Source of the DNA: an uncultured Ectothiorhodospiraceae bacterium
GTDB taxonomy: Bacteria > Pseudomonadota > Gammaproteobacteria > UBA9214
Assembly: GCA_947259415.1 (NCBI GenBank)
Contig: CAMYMI010000006.1
Location: 25,682-89,681, forward strand
Reading direction: 5' to 3'
Length of the DNA: 64,000 nucleotides
Shown here: piece after piece, positions 6,120-14,457 of the stretch
How positions within the stretch are numbered: the first letter of the stretch is position 1
Layout: every line of letters starts with the position of its first letter
The notes under the pieces: generated by a model
Told to the model about the DNA's origin: nothing
What the model saw: the letters and a program-made list of their open reading frames with translations, nothing else
Database searches by the model: none
Position numbers and translations under genes: made by a program

Positions 6120-8267
6120 CTAGTTAACGACATTCAGCGGGAACAGGGTGCTGCGGGTCTCCAGCATTTCCATCAGTTCATCCACAGGCAAGGGCTTGCT
6201 GAAGAAGTGTCCCTGGATAACATGGATACCTTGCTGCCTGAAGAAGTTCATTTGCTTGATATTCTCCACGCCTTCCGCAATGACTGACAGGTCCAGGCTG
6301 TTGGCCATGGCAATGATGGCCTGGGCAATCGACATATCACCCATGCAGTCGGGGATATTTCTGACAAACGACTGGCCGATCTTGATGGTGTCGACTGGCA
6401 GGGTATGCAGGTGACTGAGCGATGAATAACCCGTGCCGAAGTCGTCCAGCGATATTGAGATCCCCAGCTGCTTGAGTTTATCCAGCGTCACGATCACGGT
6501 GTCCAGATTCTGCATGGCTACGTTCTCGGTGATTTCGAAATCAACCTTGTAGGCGTTGATCTGGAATTCATCTATAGCATGCTCGACAATACTGACCAGT
6601 CCAGGACGGGTTAATTGTGTTGGTGACAGGTTGACGGCCACTCGCATGTCCAGATGCCCGGCATCATGCCATTCCCTGAGTTTCTGAAAGGCGCTCCTGA
6701 TGACCCACTCTCCGATGGGGATGATAAGTCCGGTGTCCTCGGCAATTTGAATGAATTCCGCAGGGTGAACCATGCCCAGGTTCGGGTGGTTCCAGAGTAT
6801 CAGGGCCTCGGCGCCGATGATCTTTTTCCTGCGGGTATCGACAATGGGCTGGTATAGGAGTGCGAGCTCCTGTTTTTCGAGTGCTTTTCTCAAGTCGGTT
6901 TCAAGCAGCAGTCGCTTGCGCGATTCCTCATTCATCTCGGCCGTATAGTAGACCAGCTTGTTGCGTCCCAGACTCTTGGCGCGATACATGCTGATATCCG
7001 CGTTCTTGATCAGCGTGTCCGTGTCCTTGCCGTCATAAGGATAGATGCTGACGCCGATACTGGTGGTGATGTTCAGTTCATAGCCATCGCAGGTGACGGG
7101 TTCATTAAGGGCATCGATAATCCGTTTGCCGATATAACCGGCATCCGAGGTTTTCTCGATAGTCGGCAGAAGTACCATGAATTCGTCACCACCCAGGCGT
7201 GCGACGGTATCATCCTCGCGGATGGAGTTTTTCAGACGCTGGGCCACGACCCGCAGCAACCGGTCGCCAATGGCATGTCCCAGCGAATCATTAATGAGCT
7301 TGAAGCGGTCGAGGTCCAGGAACAGCATGCCCGCAAGAGTCTGTTCCCGGTGTGCATGGGAGAGGGCGATATCGATTCTGTCGATCAGCAGGGGGCGGTT
7401 AGGCAGGTCGGTCAGGGCGTCGTGATGGGCGTGGTATTCCATTCTTTCCGCAATTCTCTCGGCTTCCCGCTTGGCAGCTTCCAGTTTGCTGTTGGTCAAT
7501 TCAAGGGCAGCAGTCCGTTGGGCCACCAGGTCCTCAAGCGCCGTTCTGTGTACTTCAAGTTCCTCGTCGCGCAGTTGTATCTGGTTGAGCATCTCGTTGA
7601 AGTCGGTTAACAGGTTACCGACTTCATCCCTGCTCTCCCCCTGGAGTCGCAGAGAGTAGTTTTTCTCTGTTGTAATCTGCCGGGCAATCTCGGAGAGGCG
7701 CTGCAGGGGTTCGGTGATGATCCGCTGCATTCTTGCACTCAGCAGGAAGGAGATCAGCAGGGATGCGAAAAATACCAGCAGGGCAATAATGACATACCGT
7801 GACAGCTGATCATGGATAAGCCTGAAATCCGAGCGTAGATAGATGTGGCCGACATGCGCGCCCTCGTGGCTGATACTGTTGACAAGCTCAACATGGTCTT
7901 TCCAGAAAAGAGTTTTGCTCTCTTGTGCAGACGGGGCAACCATGTCGATATTGATCCCCGGTCTTTTATAGACCGCGAACGGCTCGAATTCCGGACCGTA
8001 GATAATCGCAGCCAGTATGTGGTCCTGATAGTGCAGGAACTCGAGCGTTTCCTCTGCCGCAATATTATCCCTGAACAGGATCGCCGCCTTGCTGTTAGCG
8101 GCGATAATCTCGGCCATCGTCTGCAGGTTGTTGGCGGCGAACTGGCGCGCATTGGAGCGTTCTGTTAACAAGAATGCCGATACGGCAAGAGTAAGCGATA
8201 CCATGCTGACAAGCATAATGATCAAGGTAATCTTGCGGCGTACCGGCATGTGGTGGATTATTTTCAT
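6120..8267 (-). CDS. membrane GGDEF-EAL c-di-GMP cyclase/phosphodiesterase with periplasmic sensor
   Basis: 715 residues. A first membrane helix (~11-33) and a second (~158-178) bracket a ~120-residue periplasmic sensor that looks like CHASE8 (NNLQTMAEIIAANSKAAILF). A HAMP segment (~180-232) and a coiled coil (~233-280) follow. The GGDEF motif is intact at 359-363, with an RxxD inhibitory site at 350-353. The EAL domain has its EAL motif at 487-489. Both catalytic signatures look complete, so the net activity, making or breaking cyclic di-GMP, cannot be told from sequence. The start codon overlaps the stop of the YfiR-like gene by 4 bases, and a TonB-dependent receptor is first in the operon. 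The likely role is an envelope signal converted into c-di-GMP. Confidence 0.92.
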   Translation of the reverse strand: MKIIHHMPVRRKITLIIMLVSMVSLTLAVSAFLLTERSNARQFAANNLQTMAEIIAANSKAAILFRDNIAAEETLEFLHYQDHILAAIIYGPEFEPFAVYKRPGINIDMVAPSAQESKTLFWKDHVELVNSISHEGAHVGHIYLRSDFRLIHDQLSRYVIIALLVFFASLLISFLLSARMQRIITEPLQRLSEIARQITTEKNYSLRLQGESRDEVGNLLTDFNEMLNQIQLRDEELEVHRTALEDLVAQRTAALELTNSKLEAAKREAERIAERMEYHAHHDALTDLPNRPLLIDRIDIALSHAHREQTLAGMLFLDLDRFKLINDSLGHAIGDRLLRVVAQRLKNSIREDDTVARLGGDEFMVLLPTIEKTSDAGYIGKRIIDALNEPVTCDGYELNITTSIGVSIYPYDGKDTDTLIKNADISMYRAKSLGRNKLVYYTAEMNEESRKRLLLETDLRKALEKQELALLYQPIVDTRRKKIIGAEALILWNHPNLGMVHPAEFIQIAEDTGLIIPIGEWVIRSAFQKLREWHDAGHLDMRVAVNLSPTQLTRPGLVSIVEHAIDEFQINAYKVDFEITENVAMQNLDTVIVTLDKLKQLGISISLDDFGTGYSSLSHLHTLPVDTIKIGQSFVRNIPDCMGDMSIAQAIIAMANSLDLSVIAEGVENIKQMNFFRQQGIHVIQGHFFSKPLPVDELMEMLETRSTLFPLNVVN

Positions 8268-8878
8268 CGCGCCGTCACCTTCTCTTCCCTGACGATGGTG
8301 GCAAGTGACAGCAGTTTTGAGCTGATATTCAGTCCGGCGCGATCCGCAGCATCCACGTTGATATCGAAACGGACCTTATTGCTATCGAGTTTGAAGCGGA
8401 TAATGCCGCCGTGAGTGGCAAAATCATCTATATCACTGACAGTTAGTACCGGCCTTGCCCGGACCTTTTTCAGCAGCCTCGCGAAACGCTTGGTCTCAGA
8501 CTCGCTGATATAGACGAGTTGGCAGGTGTCGGTTATTGCCCAGTCGGTCAGTCGCCTGATCTTCAGTGACTGGCCGTGAACGGATTTTCCCGACAGCGTA
8601 TCAAGCGTCTTGCCGAAGGGGTCATTACCAACAACGCATAGCTCGAATTCGTCATGGTGCTGCGCTACCTTCTCCGGCCAGCTGACAAAGCTGGAAAAGT
8701 TATAGAGGAAGGCGGCCTTGATGCTGTACTCATTGGTCGGCCGGTCAGCGGCCTGGCTCACGTTGCTCTGCCAGAATAGCAGTCCAAACAACAGGCCTTG
8801 CACCAGAAGTTTGATGTGTCTGATCGCTGTCGGCCCCGGTTGCCCGATACGTTTTGCATGTATCTGAAGGCCGGCCAT
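8264..8878 (-). CDS. YfiR-like (DUF4154) periplasmic regulator
   Basis: 204 residues from the ATG at 8878; an in-frame TTG at 8893 would overlap the receptor gene by 13 bases. A membrane or signal segment (LLVQGLLFGLLFWQSNVSQAA) is followed by the YfiR family core: EYSIKAAFLYNFSSFVSWP, the LCVVGNDPFG block, and a C-terminal IRFKLDSNKVRFDINVDAA. In Pseudomonas, YfiR is a periplasmic protein that holds the cyclase YfiN inactive. By analogy this protein should bind the periplasmic sensor of the GGDEF-EAL protein encoded next, with which it overlaps by 4 bases. Its ATG begins two bases after the stop of the receptor gene. The inhibitory role is inference from the family. Confidence 0.88.
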   Translation of the reverse strand: MAGLQIHAKRIGQPGPTAIRHIKLLVQGLLFGLLFWQSNVSQAADRPTNEYSIKAAFLYNFSSFVSWPEKVAQHHDEFELCVVGNDPFGKTLDTLSGKSVHGQSLKIRRLTDWAITDTCQLVYISESETKRFARLLKKVRARPVLTVSDIDDFATHGGIIRFKLDSNKVRFDINVDAADRAGLNISSKLLSLATIVREEKVTAR

Positions 8879-8880
8879 GA

Positions 8881-10899
8881 TCAGAATTTCCAAATACCCT
8901 TGACGTGTATGCTGCGCTCAACATCGGTCGGTTGGGTCGCAATGAAGTCGGGCAGGAATTCGGTATGTTGGCTGTCCAGCAGATTCTGACCTGTCAGCGA
9001 GATCTCCATACCGGTGCGTGCTATCCAGCCCAGGCGCAGGTCCAACTCCGTATAGCCGTCAACCTCGACTCCGTTGATACTGATGTCATCGACACTACGC
9101 AAGGCGACATCGAACTCGAAATTTCTGCCCAGCTCGAATGAAGACCAGACAGCAGCCTGGTGCCGAGGGGCGCTTTCTTCACCGCTCTCCGCAGCACTGT
9201 CATTGCTGCCATTGACGAGATGCAGGAAAGTGTCCAGGTAACTGTAGGATGCATGCACATCCCATCCGGGCTGAACCTCCCACTGTGCCGCGAGCTCGAT
9301 GCCGTGGGTCTCGCCTTCCATGCGGTTATCGAATGGCAGCAGGATGTCGGCGGGCGGCATGCCGGCAGGATCGAGTGTGCGCAGCTCGTCGTATTCGTTG
9401 TAGAAAACCGTCAGGTCAAGAGACCACCATTTCCCACGGTTGATGCGGTACCCCAGTTCATACGCCGTCAGGTTTTCTGACTCGAACAGTGCGTTGCCCA
9501 TCGCAAACAGCGGTACCCCCGGGTCCTGTGCCGGTGGCGGTAACAGTCGCAGGATGACGTCATGCTCGCCCCGGGCGGGGGTGCGCACGGCCCGGGACAC
9601 GGCACCCCAGAGGGTGTGACCATCCTCCATGAGCCAGCTGATACGCGCATTAGGCTGAATCTCGATGCCGGTGAAGTCGTTGTGCTCGAACTTGGAGCCG
9701 AGGACGAGACGCAGGTTCGGTGCCAGGCTGATCTCATCCTGAATGAAGGCGCTGAACAGATCGACATCACGCGTTGAAGGATCGAGGCTGAAAGTCGCAT
9801 TGTTCTGCGTGGCATCCCGGATATGGCGGTAGCCGATCCCCCATAGGATGTCGTGGTCACTGGCAGGGTTGAGGTGATGCTGGAAGTCCAAATCAAGGAT
9901 ATCGCGGTCTTCGTACAGGACGATCTCGTCGCGTTTAATGTGGTCGAAATAGGCCTGCAGCGTAAAGCTCGAATTTGCCCTCACTTTGCGCTGCCAGCGG
10001 AACAGCAGATTGCCACCCGACAGCTCGGTATCATCCGTGAAGGTCGCGGGTGGGTTGTTCACCATGCCGCTGGCGACCTCTACCTGCTCACCGGCTTTGC
10101 CTTCATAGTAGTCACCCTGCAGGGTAAAGCTGTCACGTGCGTTCCGCTCCCAGTCCGAGCGGAATCCGACTTGCCCGAGTTCCCAGTCATCATGCGCCCC
10201 AATGGAATTGCCGCCTTCGGCGTGACTGGAGTGCTTCGCGTACACCCTGTAATTCGTCCCGTTTTCCAGCTGGCTGCCGTAGCGCACGCTGCCGAAGCCA
10301 CGCTCCACATCGCCGGCGCCTGCCGTGACCAGGGTCCCCTGGGTGTCGCCAGCATGCCGGGTGATGATATTAATCACACCGTTCACCGCGTTGGCACCCC
10401 AGAGTGTGCCGCCAGGACCGCGGATTACCTCGATGCGCTCGATGTCTTCCAGCGGAACATCGTGCGATTCCCAGTAGACGCCGGCGAATAACGGTGTGTA
10501 GACACTGCGCCCGTCGATCAGGACCAGCAGCTTGTTGGCGAAACGGCTGTTAAATCCGCGAGCGCTGATGGCCCACTTGTTGGCATCGATGCGCGCCACC
10601 TGCACACCGGGTACGCGGCGCAAGGCATCGGGCACTGAAGTCACGCCCCAGTGGCGCAGGTCGTCATTGCTGATTACGAAAATCGCGGCAGCTGCCTCTG
10701 AGCGCTTTTGGGGCTTCTTACTGACAGAGGTCACCTCGATGTCCATCAGGTCCTCCAGGCTCATCGATGTGAGGTCTTCGGGGAGGTGGTCTGGGCCGGC
10801 TGCCGGTAGTGACGCCGGCAGGAGTGCCAGCAGGAAGAGAAGTGTCATGTCGGCATGGCGGTAGCGCCGAGTCGGACAGTTCGCCTTTGCTGCATACAT
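8881..10899 (-). CDS. TonB-dependent outer-membrane receptor
   Basis: About 672 residues from ATG 10899; ATG 10848 would begin at the hydrophobic signal LLFLLALLPASLPAA, and upstream in-frame codons up to 11037 look non-coding. After the signal comes a TonB-box-like LMDIEVTSVSKK. The plug domain follows, with PDALRRVPGVQVARID, ISARGFNSRFANKLLVLIDG and IERIEVIRGPGGTLWGANAVNGVINI. The remainder is a beta-barrel ending in phenylalanine (VKGIWKF), as expected for outer-membrane proteins. The ligand is unknown; no iron or cobalamin genes are adjacent. It heads an operon with YfiR-like and GGDEF-EAL genes, so it may sense rather than, or as well as, import its ligand. Confidence 0.92.
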   Translation of the reverse strand: MYAAKANCPTRRYRHADMTLLFLLALLPASLPAAGPDHLPEDLTSMSLEDLMDIEVTSVSKKPQKRSEAAAAIFVISNDDLRHWGVTSVPDALRRVPGVQVARIDANKWAISARGFNSRFANKLLVLIDGRSVYTPLFAGVYWESHDVPLEDIERIEVIRGPGGTLWGANAVNGVINIITRHAGDTQGTLVTAGAGDVERGFGSVRYGSQLENGTNYRVYAKHSSHAEGGNSIGAHDDWELGQVGFRSDWERNARDSFTLQGDYYEGKAGEQVEVASGMVNNPPATFTDDTELSGGNLLFRWQRKVRANSSFTLQAYFDHIKRDEIVLYEDRDILDLDFQHHLNPASDHDILWGIGYRHIRDATQNNATFSLDPSTRDVDLFSAFIQDEISLAPNLRLVLGSKFEHNDFTGIEIQPNARISWLMEDGHTLWGAVSRAVRTPARGEHDVILRLLPPPAQDPGVPLFAMGNALFESENLTAYELGYRINRGKWWSLDLTVFYNEYDELRTLDPAGMPPADILLPFDNRMEGETHGIELAAQWEVQPGWDVHASYSYLDTFLHLVNGSNDSAAESGEESAPRHQAAVWSSFELGRNFEFDVALRSVDDISINGVEVDGYTELDLRLGWIARTGMEISLTGQNLLDSQHTEFLPDFIATQPTDVERSIHVKGIWKF

Positions 10900-11284
10900 G
10901 ACCTGACCGGCAAAGATGAAGCCCCAATCCCCCTGACATAATTTCAACAACCGCCTGTGCCCCTTCGTGTTGCCGTTACCCAATCCCTGTAAACAAATGG
11001 CCCTGCTGTGCCACGGAGCGCTGATTTCCTGCACCACGTGTCGGGTACTAACAATCTATCGGCGGGCCTGACCTCTTCTTAAACGTATGAAGGATAATAA
11101 AACCCATTTTTATCAGCTAGTTGCATGACCTCCATAAGGGGCCTGGATGGCCGGCTCTGCAGGACAGGAGGAGGCCGGAAATAGCCGCTGAGTCAGGACT
11201 GAGGACTACTGATCCGAGTTACCTGCCTGGTGCCAGGGGAGCTGAAGCACAGCGGGATCGGTAACAAGACCGAATTGATTCAAT
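10900..11284. other. intergenic region between receptor operon and tetR
   Basis: No gene seen. It should contain the promoter of the receptor operon on the minus strand. I looked for a cobalamin or c-di-GMP riboswitch in the leader and found neither set of conserved blocks. A GC-rich, partly self-complementary stretch lies at about 11145-11250 but I cannot assign it. Confidence 0.4.
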
Positions 11285-11347
11285 TTGACAATAAATATCA
11301 ACAAGATAAGATCAGCCCCGGGATAAAGTTTACAATGTAAACATTGT
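11285..11347 (+). promoter_or_regulatory. tetR promoter and overlapping palindromic operator
   Basis: TTGACA (11285-11290) stands 16 bases before TAAGAT (11307-11312), a good sigma-70-type promoter. Just downstream, GTTTACAATGTAAAC (11328-11342) is a perfect 7-1-7 inverted repeat. It overlaps a second perfect one, ACAATGTAAACATTGT (11332-11347, 7-2-7). Palindromes at the transcription start of a tetR gene usually bind its own product, so autorepression is likely. The overlap could allow two dimers to bind. Confidence 0.65.
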
Positions 11348-11364
11348 TCGGTGGAGGGCTGATC

Positions 11365-11982
11365 ATGGCGGGTCTCAAAACAACTGACCACTATCACCAT
11401 GGTGATCTCAGGAACGCCCTGTTGCAGGCCGCCGAGCGGCTGCTGCAGGAACGGGGCGTCGGCGGGTTCAGTCTGCGCGATGTTGCTCGGGCTGTAGGCG
11501 TTAGCCACGCCGCCCCCTACCGGCACTTCAGGGACAAGGGGACCTTGCTGCGGGCCTTGACCGGGCGGGGGTTTGAACGCTTGCGAGCGGCATTGGCCGA
11601 CGCGGTTGCAGGCCAGCGGGGTCCTGAACAGAGCCTGATTGCGGCGACACGGGTTTACCTGCAGACAACCGTGCAGGACCCCGGGATGACCCGATTGATG
11701 TTCGGCGGCGTCATCCCTGCACAGGGGGATGACGACATTACACTGCGACTAAGTTCAGTCCGGGAGGTGCTGGTCGGGATCATCAAGGCAGGACTGGCAG
11801 TGGGCGCTTATCGTGACCGCGAACCGCGGGAACTGGCACTGGTGGCCTGGTCTTCGATGCACGGCCTGGCCATGTTGATTGACAGCGCGACACTGGATGT
11901 TGAGCCTGATGACACTGAACAGCTGGATGCGCTGGCGCGTTCCGTTGCTCAGATAGTTCTCTATGGCATATCCAGGTCATAA
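11365..11982 (+). CDS. TetR-family transcriptional regulator
   Basis: 205 residues from ATG 11365, which has a GGTGGAGGG ribosome site; the earlier TTG in frame has none. The N-terminal DNA-binding domain is typical: ALLQAAERLLQERGVGGFSLRDVARAVGVSHAAPYRHF, with the helix-turn-helix at about residues 35-55 (printed here as family evidence in short blocks: VARAVGVSHAAPYRHF). The C-terminal ligand/dimer domain resembles the TetR_C_13/WHG type (VYLQTTVQDPGMTRLMFGG). The ligand and target genes are unknown. No pump or enzyme gene is adjacent on the same strand; the divergent receptor operon is the nearest candidate target. Confidence 0.9.
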   Translation: MAGLKTTDHYHHGDLRNALLQAAERLLQERGVGGFSLRDVARAVGVSHAAPYRHFRDKGTLLRALTGRGFERLRAALADAVAGQRGPEQSLIAATRVYLQTTVQDPGMTRLMFGGVIPAQGDDDITLRLSSVREVLVGIIKAGLAVGAYRDREPRELALVAWSSMHGLAMLIDSATLDVEPDDTEQLDALARSVAQIVLYGISRS

Positions 11983-12390
11983 GCCCTGGGCGTTATAGTA
12001 AGTACCCGATTTTTAAGGTCCCGGGCGATGCTGCAAGAGAAGGAAGAATATTGTTCTCGAGAGAGATAGCCAGACTGATATCCGGCAAACTGTAGCTGAC
12101 GATATGATGGCTGCCGCATTTTTTTGAAGTGTGAATGCCTCATCATGACCAGATGCGACATTCATGTGGCGACTTTCAGGTCGCCGTTATTATTTAATTG
12201 GCAAATACAAACATATTGGGCCGTTCCTTTTATTTAGATTAAAAAACCCTGCTATATGTCAATAGATCTATGTATAGCCTGGAGAAATCAATCCTATCAG
12301 GGTTTATGCAAACCGTATGCAGTAACTGCGCTACTCTACACCCATAGGTTTCAGATACGCTGATCGCTTGAAGCGCGAAGAGGAGAGAGC
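11983..12390. other. intergenic region upstream of GH5 gene
   Basis: No gene seen. The stretch from ~12180 to 12330 is AT-rich and should hold the promoter of the glycosidase gene. An AAACCCTG/CAGGGTTT inverted pair (12243-12250 and 12297-12304) is too widely spaced to call a terminator. A strong GAGGAGAGAG ribosome site ends just before the ATG at 12391. Confidence 0.4.
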
Positions 12391-13929
12391 ATGCGCACGG
12401 TCGCAGTGGTCATCATCTTGTCCCTTTCCCTGCTCGTGTCTTTCACGAAATTCGAAAGCCGCGAGTCCACCGGTTTTCTCCGCGTGAGCGGTGACGCGGT
12501 GCTCGATGGTGCCGGTAATCCCTTGATGCTAAGAGGCTTCAACATCGCCTTCAAGGATTTCAAGCGGACCCTTGGGGAGACGGACATAAAACGTATTGCC
12601 GATACTGGGGCGAACAGCATCCGGCTCGTGCTCGACTATCGCCAGCTGGAGTCATCACCCTTCGAATACAACGAGGAGAGCTTTTCACTGCTCGATTCAA
12701 TCATTGCATGGTGTGAGAGACACAAGGTCTATTTGATCCTCGACATGCACCTCGCCCCCGGTATACAGAATCCCCACGACTTCGTTGTTCACCGGCAAAA
12801 GTCGTACAGATTCTGGGAGGAAGATCAATACCAGGAACGATTCTATGCCTTGTGGATTGTGATCGCCAAGCGCTATGCGGACAGGAAAATAATCGCGGGC
12901 TATGACCTGCTCAACGAGGGAATGGCACCGGATGCGCCAAAATACCTCAAGATCATGAATACCGCTGCACGTAAGGTTAGACAGTACGATGAACATCATA
13001 TCTTGATCGTCGAAGAGGCGTTGCTGCGCAATAGGACGAAGCAACTGCTGCCAATAGCCGATGACAATGTCATCTACAGCATTCATTTTTTCTACCCGCC
13101 CCGGTTTACGTTCTACACCACCACGGAAGAACGGCCGATAACGCGTTATCCAGGAGAGATGGTGACTAATGGAGAGGCAATTGACTCGGTAGAATCGGAA
13201 CCTGCCACGGGAAGTGGCGACTGGAGACGTCTGACGCTTCGGGCGACACCGCCTGAGGGTGCCGAAATAATGCAGGTCGTCATTTCATCCGATGAACAAC
13301 GCGGCGCCGTATGGTTCGACGATATTCTCCTCAAGGCCGACGGACAGATCGTTGATCTGCCCGCACCACTTGTGTCGAACAACTCGTTCGAGGTCGATTA
13401 TCCGGGCATCAGCTGGGAGACCCGTGGCTCCTGCGGCAGGGTAATCGATGGAACCGCAATGAGCGGGCGACATTCGATCATGTTTTCCGATTGCGCGAAC
13501 CAGGCAGCCGTGCTCAGTAGCCCCATCGAAGCGGAGAGCTTCAATTATACGCTCTCAGCGTGGGTCAAGACAGACGACGCGCATGGGGACAATCATCTTG
13601 CCATTTCCTGGCACAAGCGCAAGACCCTGGCATCGTTCAACAAGAGAACGCTCCAGGACAGAATCGACTATGCCAGGCGTTTCAAGGCCTGGTACGGGGT
13701 GCCGGTATATGTCGGCGAATTCACCGCTCATGAGAACCCGTCCATGGACAGCGTGACCAAGTACCTGAACGACATTCTCGACATTATGGATACCGGAGGT
13801 CTGCACTGGAGCTATTGGACCTATTATTCAGAATATCCGGGGATAGGGATTTACACAGGCCCGCATGCCCATCTCGCACGGCCGGAGAGCCTGCAGATTA
13901 TCGCGCGCCATATGGCGCGCCCCGAGTGA
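12391..13929 (+). CDS. GH5-type glycoside hydrolase with inserted beta-sandwich region
   Basis: 512 residues. A hydrophobic N-terminus (RTVAVVIILSLSLLVS) suggests export or membrane anchoring. GH5 barrel signatures: LMLRGFNIAF near 46-55, GANSIRLVLDY (73-83), VYLILDMHL (113-121), acid/base glutamate E176 in YDLLNEG, SIHFFYP (230-236) and nucleophile E443 in YVGEFTAH. The barrel is interrupted between about 255 and 405 by a beta-rich segment. This segment seems to contain two carbohydrate-binding-like motifs (ending AVWFDDILLKAD, then NNSFEVDYPGISWE...SGRHSI). The catalytic residues are intact, so it is probably active on a beta-glucan or mannan-like polymer; the exact substrate cannot be told. 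It stands alone, with no other polysaccharide genes adjacent. Confidence 0.85.
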   Translation: MRTVAVVIILSLSLLVSFTKFESRESTGFLRVSGDAVLDGAGNPLMLRGFNIAFKDFKRTLGETDIKRIADTGANSIRLVLDYRQLESSPFEYNEESFSLLDSIIAWCERHKVYLILDMHLAPGIQNPHDFVVHRQKSYRFWEEDQYQERFYALWIVIAKRYADRKIIAGYDLLNEGMAPDAPKYLKIMNTAARKVRQYDEHHILIVEEALLRNRTKQLLPIADDNVIYSIHFFYPPRFTFYTTTEERPITRYPGEMVTNGEAIDSVESEPATGSGDWRRLTLRATPPEGAEIMQVVISSDEQRGAVWFDDILLKADGQIVDLPAPLVSNNSFEVDYPGISWETRGSCGRVIDGTAMSGRHSIMFSDCANQAAVLSSPIEAESFNYTLSAWVKTDDAHGDNHLAISWHKRKTLASFNKRTLQDRIDYARRFKAWYGVPVYVGEFTAHENPSMDSVTKYLNDILDIMDTGGLHWSYWTYYSEYPGIGIYTGPHAHLARPESLQIIARHMARPE

Positions 13930-13955
13930 GACCGCGCGCGTCTTACTCGGGGCGC
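13917..13955 (+). terminator. hairpin overlapping the stop of the GH5 gene
   Basis: GCGCCCCGAGT (13917-13927) pairs perfectly with ACTCGGGGCGC (13945-13955). The stem starts inside the last codons of the gene. There is no U-run after it, so it may be an RNA-stabilising or weak termination structure rather than a classical terminator. Confidence 0.45.
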
Positions 13956-14379
13956 GGGCAGAAATGATTCCGATCCACCCGCTGGCGTGCCTCCTGGTCA
14001 ACACGTACCCAGGGTGAAGCGTAACGAAACCCGAGGCATCCTGTAGATACAGCCTCATCGGCCGTGCCACCTTGAGTAATCTGCAATAATTGGTCGAATG
14101 TTTCTTCTTGGCCGCTCTCAGTCGTTCATCAAGACAAAGGTCACCCCGAGAGATGGCAGCGCATGTCCTTGTTGCTCGCCAGGCTTGCGGGTGTGGCGAA
14201 CAGTTTGAGATCAACCAGGTTACAGGATTGCCGGTAGTAATTTTCTGCTAGACGCTATCGGCCAGTCACGCATAGCTAGGTCTGCGTCAATCTGAAAGTA
14301 AAAGATGGCTACCGGGCAAAGGGATTCCCACTTGCGCGGGGCGGACTATTTCCAGGAAGACTCGGGAAAGGAAACGAAT
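13956..14379. other. intergenic region with no recognisable gene
   Basis: No gene that I can support. An open frame on the minus strand (stop 13828, start 14214) runs antisense into the GH5 gene and has an odd composition, so I treat it as chance. A short inverted motif, GGGTGAAGCGTAACGAAACCC (around 14015-14036), resembles dispersed hairpin sequences common between genes in proteobacteria. Confidence 0.35.
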
Positions 14380-14456
14380 TGGTCGGGGTGAGAGGATTTG
14401 AACCTCCGACCCCTGCCTCCCGAAGGCAGTGCTCTACCAGGCTGAGCTACACCCCG
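14380..14456 (-). tRNA. tRNA-Pro (anticodon CGG)
   Basis: Read on the minus strand, the acceptor 5' arm CGGGGTG pairs with CACCCCG. The D arm (GCTC...GAGC), anticodon arm (CTGCC-TTCGGGA-GGCAG) and T arm (GGAGG-TTCAAAT-CCTCT) all fold. The anticodon is CGG, reading proline codon CCG. The terminal CCA is encoded (14380-14382). It begins one base after the ispB stop codon, so the two are probably on one transcript and the tRNA is processed from the ispB mRNA. Confidence 0.95.
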
Positions 14457-14457
14457 A

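Noticed and set aside
11145-11300. Possible cobalamin or c-di-GMP riboswitch upstream of the TonB receptor
   Set aside because: I looked for the conserved blocks of both on the two strands and could not assemble them; the stretch is only generally GC-rich and partly self-complementary.
13828-14214. 128-residue minus-strand frame between GH5 and tRNA-Pro
   Set aside because: It runs antisense into the GH5 gene, has no ribosome site and contains a dispersed hairpin sequence.
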